Under the pieces are notes generated by a model that was not told the DNA's origin, searched no databases, and worked only from the letters and a program-made list of their open reading frames with translations. From contig NC_133790.1 of assembly GCF_003597395.2 (NCBI RefSeq), positions 21,291,407 to 21,355,406 on the forward strand: a stretch of DNA of 64,000 bases. The letters are read 5' to 3'. Origin of the DNA: Chelonoidis abingdonii (taxonomy: Eukaryota; Chordata; Testudines; Testudinidae). This document shows positions 55,945-64,000 of this stretch, piece after piece. The position numbers and the translations under genes were made by a program. Every line of letters begins with the position of its first letter. The first letter of the stretch is position 1.

Positions 55945-57905
55945 TAAGTCTTATTTACCAAACGATGGTAGGTTTGACATTCCAGGTACCAAGGAATTGA
56001 AACCTAAATCAAAGAGTGATTTTTATTCAGAATGACAGTTAGGTTTTGTTATCACCTATTTCATTTGAAGCACTCTACAAACAGCTGAAAGTAAATATCT
56101 TTGTTAAACATTTCATCATACCTTTATGATATCAGTCTAATTATTTTCCATATGAAGGTCCTCTGCACTGCAGTTCTACTCTGAAGGATAACTATGTAAA
56201 ACTTGCACAATTTTAACAGATTTTTTTGACCTGTGTGAATTCAATGTCCTGTCTTTTCAGTGATACGCGTAAGTTCTAACTGCTCTTTACAGATCCTACT
56301 CAACAAAAATGGAGCTGGATTTTTTTTTTTCTTGTTCAACCTAATTTACTAAATTCCACCAGTTACACCTGTGGAAACTCACTGAAAAAACAGTGGAACT
56401 CAAAAATGCCATTTCTACACTCACTTTCAGAGTAGAGCTGCACTTTAATGTTGATTTTTTTGATATGCTAACTCTGTATACTGTCTTGGGGAGACCTCAA
56501 ATTCCATTCGAGTACAGCCTCCTGGATACCATCGTTGAGGAACTACAGCAACCACGCTCCTAGTAATTTTCTTTGTAAACATTTACATATATTTTTAGCT
56601 ATAATGAATCTTTACTCTCTGAAAAGAAGGAGAGCCAGCATTGTGTGATCCAATAGCGTTCCATCCATCGCATGCAAATCGTGTGGACTACTATTTTGGA
56701 ACCAATAGGTCATAGTGTGGAAATACATATTTATTCTGAAATCTGGATTTTGCATGCAGCATGTTATCATTCCACTACTACAGGTCTGGATCTGCCTTGT
56801 TTACAGAAGTGTCAATCTGCAGTATTGTCCAATGAAGTCAAACACACCAGCTGTCACTATTCTTTCAGTAGTTGAACAGTTTGATAATCATTCTCTACAT
56901 TCACTGAGACCAGCTGTTAGTCTTTCCTGATTCCCTCCATAAATTATTTGCGTTATTTCCTGGAAAATTATATTTGGTTTTAAAATATCTAATGCAAGTT
57001 ATAGTATACCTTCATTATTTACTTACCTTGTCCCTCTTACATTTAACTATCTGATCAACCCACTAAAGAGTTTAAAATGAAAATCATGTCAGCTTCCCAC
57101 CTGGCCCATGCTAAAATAAGATGGCTAAATGAGCTGGCCCCCTTATCTTCAGGAGATTAAAGGCTCAGGTGCTTCTCATGCCAAGTCATGTAGAGAAGCT
57201 AAACTCAAAGATATGATAAAAAAATTAAACCTTAAGTATAGAGTTCGTAACATGTGCTTGCATACACAGGATTACCAGGCTACTTACTCTAGCATGGCTT
57301 TCATATATAACAACCTTTTTGCACTGGCAAGAAAATGAGAAAACTGCCAGTGTCTAGGAGTCTAACCCCCATAATACAGCAAGAGGAATTGTATTTCATC
57401 ACTCCATTATCAGATTATCTATGGGATCCTAAATGAATGCTATCAAGATGGATATTTCTTTGTTTAAACATGCTGTCAACGGCAAATCAAGTAAGCCCTG
57501 GGAGAGCTAGTTTTAATTCATGCATGAAATTGCTTCTCATAGCTAATTTTAAAAGCTAATGTTCTCCACTTATTCAGAAACTTTAACCACCATGTCAGAG
57601 TGAATTTCCCTATTTTACAAAGGAAATCACAGCTATAACTGAAAGAAAAAGATAAAATTCAAAGAGGAATAAATACATTTTAATTTGGCTAGGCACCGTG
57701 TACTCACATCACACATAGTCTCAATTCAATCAAGACTTCCCACTGATGTCCTGGGGGCTATGCCCCTCCCAAATATTAAACATAATTGTACCTGGCCTGC
57801 CAAAACTCAGAAGCCAAAACTCTTGGCGGTACAGCAGCAAGGGTTATAAGATTTAAACCTAAACCTGTCCCTTATTTCTCTACGATCCCCCACCCCTCGC
57901 CTTCT

Positions 57906-57957
57906 TTAAAAAACAAAAACAAAAAACAAACAAACCAAAAGAAAGAAAGAAAAAAAC
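57906..57957. repeat. A-rich simple repeat
   Basis: A runs punctuated by C and then (GAAA)n. Confidence 0.8.
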
Positions 57958-58044
57958 CCTCTTACGGCTTGTTTTCAAAGACTTTCCTCTACCAAGGATC
58001 ATCAGGCTATCACCTGCTGCATTGCCTATGGGCTAGCCCTACAG

Positions 58045-58548
58045 CAGTGGTTTTCAAACTGGGTTATGCGAGCTCTTGTCAGGGGGCATGTGAGAAAAAT
58101 CCTGTTATGGTGGACAATGCATTTTATTTAGTAAGACTTGGGAATCTAAGCATAGGTATATTATGACCCTATTTCAGATGAGGGCATGTATTAGATCAGG
58201 GGTCGGCAACCTTTCAAAAGTGGTGTGCCGAGTCTTCATTTATTCACTCTAATTTAAGGTTTCGCGTGCCAGTAATACATTTTAACGTTTTTAGAAGGTC
58301 TCTTTCTATAACTAAACTAGTGTTGTATGTAAAGTAAATAAGGCTTTTAAAATGTTTAAGAAGCTTCATTTAAAATTAAATTAAAATGCAGAGCTTCCCA
58401 GACCAGTGGCCAGGACCCAGACATTGTGAGTGCCATGAAAATCAGCTTGTGTGCCGACTTCGGCACGCATGCCATAGGTTGCCTACCCCTGTATTAGACT
58501 ATATTATTTGGAAAGGGGTATGCAGCCTAAAAAGTTTGAAAACCACTG
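58045..58548. mobile_element. hAT-type element split by a nested insertion
   Basis: CAGTGGTTTTCAAACT at 58045-58060 and AGTTTGAAAACCACTG at 58533-58548 are perfect 16-bp inverted ends. The 295-bp element at 58197-58491 plus its duplication sits inside; without it the host element is about 200 bp. Its own 8-bp target duplication is too decayed to claim. Confidence 0.8.
58197..58491. mobile_element. Nested non-autonomous hAT element
   Basis: Ends CAGGGGTCGGCAACCT and its inverted partner (15 of 16), flanked by TATTAGAT at 58189-58196 and TATTAGAC at 58492-58499 (7 of 8). The inside has ATTCACTCTAATTTAAGGTT and GGCACGCATGCCATAGGTTG, a reptile family I recognise. No transposase. Confidence 0.88.
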
Positions 58549-59288
58549 GCACAGAGAATGAAGGAAGACCTTCCTTTCCAATTCTACCATTCTCAAAGAT
58601 TCCACATTAGTGGAAACCTCTCCCACCTCCAGGAGAAAGCTATTGCTAAAGCCTATATAAACATGGAGCCTCCACAGTACTCCTAGACTGGAAGCAAGGG
58701 AACATAGCTCCACACCTCCACCTACCCATGTTTCAGTACTACTTCCCCAATCACCATGTTCTCCTATGTACAGTACTGTAAAAACAATCATTCTTGAGAT
58801 AGGGTCAGAAAAGTGATGGTCTTACTAAGCTGGTAACCTTCGGTATGTTTGTCATTTCTACTTGTCATAAAACAAGTTTGTTTGGTTTTCTGCTTTTTAC
58901 TTCTATTGGTACTTCAGAGCCAACACCATTATATCCAGTCATGTTTACTCTAGCCAATTTCCCCTAGAATTTTCAATCATTCATCCCACCAGGGTTTGCA
59001 CTAATGTAGACAGGCCACAGATATTCTGGGAAATTTTAGGGGGAAATGGATCAACTGAATTATTTACCGAGTTCCAACCAGCAACATCTGTACTAATCTA
59101 CTAAGACAGTGACATGCAGCACTAAGGGAATAATCTGCCCTGCAGAACCTTTATTACACATGATGAGGTGCGAGAAACAATTTTGCTTGACTGAGCCTAC
59201 GACGAGCATAAGGGATGGTGTTACACACTTTACTTGTAAACTACACTCATTTGATATAGACTCAGACACCAGTATGGAACCGGACTTC

Positions 59289-59306
59289 AAAAAAAAAAAA
59301 AAAAAA
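59289..59306. repeat. Poly(A) run, 18 nt
   Basis: Homopolymer with no recognised element upstream. Confidence 0.9.
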
Positions 59307-60619
59307 TAACCCACCAGTCACTGTTGGGACTAGATCTGTCACTAGAACTGCGCTTTAAGTGTAACGTTAACTGACTCCTACAAGCCAGTTCTGAGGAACT
59401 GGACACGTCAATAGTCAAAGCCCACAATACTGAAAACAAAATGTTATCAAAAAGACAAAAGGGATACACACGTCCTCAATATAGACAATGAAGGGTGCAC
59501 AGATGTGAGCCATAATGTTAAATATTGATATAAAAGACTATTCACAATCTGTATTCTGTAGCTCCTATTGGTCATTTTTCAAACTACATTAAGAACTGGC
59601 AGGAGGAAAGGGGTGAAGATGTTAAAGTCAGGCTCATCTGAATGAACTGTATAATGAAAGATGTCCACAGTCTTAAATAAACTAGACTTTCCACTCAGTG
59701 CTGTTCCCAAAAAGTAAAGGTATTTTATAAAAAGTAAAATGATACTTGCTCTTTATATAAAAAATAAGTTTGATATAAATATACCAGATACTATATGGGA
59801 GTCAGCAAAATGTACATTGCTGTTTGCCAGCGAGGGTGCAGGCTTATTCTAAACCACAGCAGAGAGCTAAAACAAAACTAAAAATACCTAGAAACACTAA
59901 CCCTGAGGGGAAAATATTATTGACATTTACTTTCAAATATAAGTACAGATTAATTTACCGCTGGAGTAAGGATGAATCTGGCCTAATATATTTCACAAAA
60001 AAGTGGTCTCAGAATTACAAATAAGATTTACTATGCTAAGAGAGGAACAGCAAGTGCACTATCTCACTAGCAATAAGAAAATTTTCTCACTGCCATTTCC
60101 AAGCTGAAGGGAAAAGTTCTGCTAGATGGTAAGGATCTCCTACTTACTATCTGTTAGCATAAATAATTAAGTTAACAGTTTCAGACATCAAAAATCTAAT
60201 TTAAAATGTTATGGTGTTGGTACTTTTTTAGGTTAATACAGGAATCCATCACGCAGAAAACAATTTGATTAAGTTAGGCTTCCTGGAAATCACCCAGGCT
60301 AGAACAATGGGAGTTACTAATCAATTCATAAAGAGAAATAGAAACATACCCAATCCTTTTAAAAAAGGAAAGTAATCTGCATGTACAAAGTTTTTCCAAT
60401 TTGAGAGGCAGAATGATGATGGACTGAGTTAGACCATTAACCTCCAAAGATTGCATTTTAAATCTCTGGTGGACACTGGTAAACATCGCTAAACCGTAAT
60501 TCTGAGTACCTGAGGTTAGCTGTAAAAAGTGTGTGGGGGAAGCCAGCACACATTACCAATCTCTGTCTGCTTATCTGTAAGTTATTATGTATTTATATTA
60601 CAGTAGAGCCTAATTACAA

Positions 60620-60709
60620 AGGGCCTAATTAGGACTGGGTCCCCTTTTGCTAGATGCTGTATAAACAGAGGCAGACATGGTCCCTGCAATGAAGAGCTTA
60701 CACTCTAAG
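60620..60709 (+). repeat. Ancient amniote repeat fragment
   Basis: GGGTCCCCTTTTGCTAGATG, CTGTATAAACAGAGGCAGAC and ATGGTCCCTGCAATGAAGAG then CTTACACTCTAA follow a very old dispersed repeat shared by mammals and reptiles. Family name uncertain. Confidence 0.5.
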
Positions 60710-62199
60710 ACCCTAGTGCTATTAGTCCAGGTTCATGAGAATTAAACACACAACATTTTTAAAAATAGTGCTTTCCAGGAAGAAAAAAAGAAAACTGTAT
60801 TCACTTTTTCTCTTAATCCTGTTTAATCAGTTTTCTAGCTACTGGGAGGGAAATATACTACTCTTAATTCCCCATTGAAAAAGATCTCTTTTGTACTTTT
60901 ACACTGAGTGCCTCACTCAGACATTCAGATGAAACCTCATCTACACATGGGAAATTTTGCAAAAATTCCCCATTATTGCCAACACCAGTTCAGATAAATC
61001 AATGGTAGGAGCCTTAGTGTAAAGGGGCTGCCAGCTATCAATTAGATCTGCTTTGAGGTAGATGGCAGTGATTACAATATAGGTAGCAAGTCAACTCTAG
61101 GGCTCCCACTGTCGCAAACACCAGTAGAGTGGGAAAAAAGTTAGAAACTGAGGAATTTTTGTTATCACAGTTTAAGGAGGAACAGTGACAATCACAGAAA
61201 TACTTCACTTTGACTAAATCTTATTGCTCTGCCTATATGCTTTAGGCTGAGGTAAAAATGGAGGGGTGAAACATCAGGCTGGGCTGCACCTGCCGATGTC
61301 ACTTATCAGCACAGAGCAGGAAAATGCATGTAAGACTTGAATGTTGCAGTCGAGTCAAAAGTAATTTAAAATACTAGATTAAACATAACCCAGTTTGCGC
61401 AGCACAGTTAAATATGACTGGCATTTAAGCCCAACGTTGGTGACATCCTCCTACTGAAGTGACACTGAAGTATAGATAAATGCCTCTTTTCCTAAAGTGT
61501 TTTGCAACATAGGTATGGACTGTTAAACTGCTGCTCTACTCCACCACCATGTTGACTGCATTTTAGTGGAGGGCATAACGATTCCTAGATATACTGCAGT
61601 AATTACTATGCTTTGTAATCCTTGTAGATGCATAAAGAAAGATAAAAAATGTTAAATTATACAAAATGTTTAATATTCAAACATTAGATTTGCCAGGGAT
61701 GCCTGACACACGTAAGATAGTTCGAGTGCTGATAAAATGGATCAAATCACAGACACCAGCCCTACCAATAGTCTAGGGAAATGAGGAGCTCAGCAGAAGG
61801 AAAAGAGGAGAAATACCTCTCCCAACAGCCAGGACTGGAGTGATGAGAGAATAAGAGTAAGAACAAAAGAGACACCTTAATGCTTTCCTTTACTGAATTG
61901 GAAGAGTGTAGTAAGATATTGCATTGAAAATATTGAACAGCAACGTTATAATTGGGCTGTGATGTTCTATCACACAATGATACTGACTTGGATCATCAAG
62001 GGAGGCACGCCTATGCTTGCATCTGGTCTTAAATGCAGATGGGTCTCCCTCCAAAACCTGGTTTTGACAGTCTGTCCATCATACCAGAATACCAGGATGG
62101 GTATAAATGGGATTTGTGCCGGCAAACAGATTGTCATACTGACCCAGAGTCTCTGCTTGATCAGATAAGTGCTACCACAAAGAAACTGAGTCAGCAAGG

Positions 62200-62450
62200 G
62201 GATGTATGTCTACCGTGCCACAGAGCATGCTTTCCACAGCACATAGATATGTGGTAGCTCCACTCAAGCTAGTGCACTAAAAATAGCAGCACGGCTGCAG
62301 CAGCATGGGCAGTGATCAGGCTAGGTACCCAAGTATGAACCAGGGGGTTAGGCATGATTATACTGAGGCAGCCAGCCCAAGCTACTGCTTGTGCCACTGT
62401 AGCCACAACAATATCTTTAGCATACTAGCTCAAGGTTACTTGTTCTAAAG
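62200..62450. mobile_element. Palindromic MITE, degraded
   Basis: Left half CTCAAGCTAGTGCACTAAAA, ATAGCAGCACGGCTGCAGCA, GCATGGGCAGTGATCAGGCT; right half, complemented, reads TTGAGCTAGTATGCTAAAGA, TATTGTTGTGGCTACAGTGG, CACAAGCAGTAGCTTGGGCT. The halves align throughout at roughly 70 percent by eye. A well-known reptile and bird family in my memory. The outer ends are lost or diverged. Confidence 0.65.
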
Positions 62451-64000
62451 GATTTCAGTACTTGTGCAGTGGACAACTCTTCTAGCTTAACTCAGATCTC
62501 ATAGCCACGATGACAACCTTGGAACTATCCCAGGCAATCCCACTCTTAAATCTTGCTTTTCCACTATAACTAAAGAAGGAATAATGATCAGAATATGAAG
62601 GTTGACATCACTGCTAAGGGAGACTTGATAGAAGACAAATTCTAAGAAGTAGGCTGAATTGAATTATTTAGTGCCTTGAAGGGGAAGACAGTAGAAATCA
62701 AGGTGGTAACATGATGGAAATTCTCTGAGCCTCATTACATCATTCCTTCACTATAATTGGCTGTTTAAATATAATGCAACATAAATGAGGTCAAAACAGA
62801 AAAGTCTCTCTGCATAGTTATACACATTCAGTAAAACCACTTATTTTCAAAAGAAATTAGAGGCAAAGTTGCTCTGTTACACTATTACGTTCCTTTTTCA
62901 GGGAGTTACTTCCACTCCAGAGAACATCCCACTTCTGACATTCTGCTTGTGCACCAGAAGTGCAATTCAAGATTCAAATTATGGCAGATAAAGAACCTCA
63001 AATGAAGAGTAGCAAGCAGCATGTGCTAGCTCCCCACTAGTTTAAGATGTTATTTTGGTTACAAAACACTGAAGTTTATGGTTAATTCATGAATAAATAA
63101 AGCAAATAAGCCTCAGGCTACAGAGAAAAGACTTTGGTGTTGCCAAGCCTCTAGTCTAGCCTTTCAGAATGTGAGATTAAGCATGTTCATTTCATGAACG
63201 AAGAAAAAAATATAAAGGCAGATCAATGCCGACTGAACTCCCAGCTGACACAAAGCTAGTTAGATCCAGCTGTCTTCTGAAAAACACTGTCACTGCTGAC
63301 TTAATCACAGAAAGCAACACATTTTCTGATGAAAACATCTGATTTCTCCACTTTTGTTGTGAAGCTATTGGAGTCTCAGTGTGAAGGGATATGACTTATC
63401 AATATCTGCACTGTAAAATGCTGCCATGTTTGGACAACAGGTTTCAAACATTCTTTCACTGCCACAAGCCAGGGTTCAAAAAGGTGCTTCCTGTCACATC
63501 AACAATTGTAAAATTGTGCCACTGCATATTACAATAAATTGGTAGCATTTCTGGCCTGCAATACGCTGAATCTAACAGAAGTACTGATAAGTGAGCATAC
63601 ACTGTCACTGAAGGAAATGAGCACTGCCGGTTCCTCAAAATGCTTCATCCTGCCAGCAACTGCTACCTTTACTCTTATCTGTTCTGAGCCTAACCCTGTT
63701 GGCATTTGTCCATGTCCACACCTCATCCTGATACTGAGAAAACAAAACAATGGTGCCCAGGTTCATAGAAAGCAAGACTGAGCAACATGCTCAGTATACT
63801 GCTAACTATACAATCCTGTGATACTTGACGTTCTCCCCTGCAGCTGAACGAAGGGGTGGGAGGCTGGAACGGGGACAGAGAATCTAGGATACACCAACAC
63901 GCTGAACATAACTCTCTGGATCCCTATATAATGAATAAAAAAAACCAACTTATGACTTCATCCCTCTAATACAGGTCCTATAGTGAGGCCCGCAACACTG

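Larger units (their letters stand above)
55505..64000 (-). other. SPECC1L: SPECC1L upstream intron (partial), no certain exon
   Basis: Ends TTGCTATTTTAG at 55505. The next coding exon, expected to end in Met-Gln, was not found. Apart from the listed repeats, 55946-58044, 58549-60619, 60710-62200 and 62451-64000 hold no recognised gene; a possible microexon at 57027-57062 is given in the findings. Confidence 0.7.

Overview
This is vertebrate nuclear DNA, most likely from a cryptodiran turtle. The evidence is GT-AG introns, one spliced vertebrate gene, a tRNA-derived SINE of the Cry (tortoise polIII/SINE) type, CR1 LINEs, RTE, hAT, Tc1/mariner and PIF/Harbinger elements, and several dispersed repeats I recognise from turtle genomes. 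Nothing bacterial is present: no operons, CRISPR arrays or structural RNA genes. Species assignment is inference.

The one host gene is the 3' part of SPECC1L (cytospin-A, a coiled-coil plus calponin-homology protein linking actin and microtubules) on the minus strand. Seven exons can be read, in transcription order 55504-55414, 51568-51485, 49582-49426, 40055-39953, 14961-14845, 13070-13011 and 10545-10456. All thirteen intron-side splice ends seen are GT or AG. The joined exons give exactly 233 codons and a TGA stop, covering the linker before the CH domain and the whole CH domain. The first roughly 880 residues of the family length (about 1117) must lie beyond position 64000. The intron between 39953 and 14961 is about 25 kb.

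Layout: 1-10455 is 3' flank and presumed 3' UTR with transposon remnants at 1-973, a foldback retroelement fragment at 2041-2240 and a nearly G-free, T-poor A/C tract at 7710-7853. 10456-55504 is the gene; its introns carry an RTE fragment (about 17 kb), a Cry SINE (20.7 kb), a complete but decayed 3.2-kb Harbinger element with perfect ends (28.8-32.0 kb), a near-perfect 85-bp-arm palindrome (37.0-37.2 kb), two CR1 fragments (41.1-44.65 kb), a mariner-type element with a GC-rich tandem core (45.3-46.2 kb), a terminal-inverted-repeat element (47.9-48.5 kb) and a hAT element with a perfect 8-bp target duplication (51.9-52.4 kb). 55505-64000 is upstream intron with a nested pair of hAT elements at 58.0-58.5 kb and a palindromic MITE at 62.2-62.45 kb.

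No novel protein system is visible. The most unusual signals are the long palindrome at 37.1 kb, a hammerhead-ribozyme-like core shared by three foldback retroelement copies, the transposon-borne GC minisatellites that mimic CpG islands and genes, and a possible 36-nt in-frame microexon at 57027-57062.
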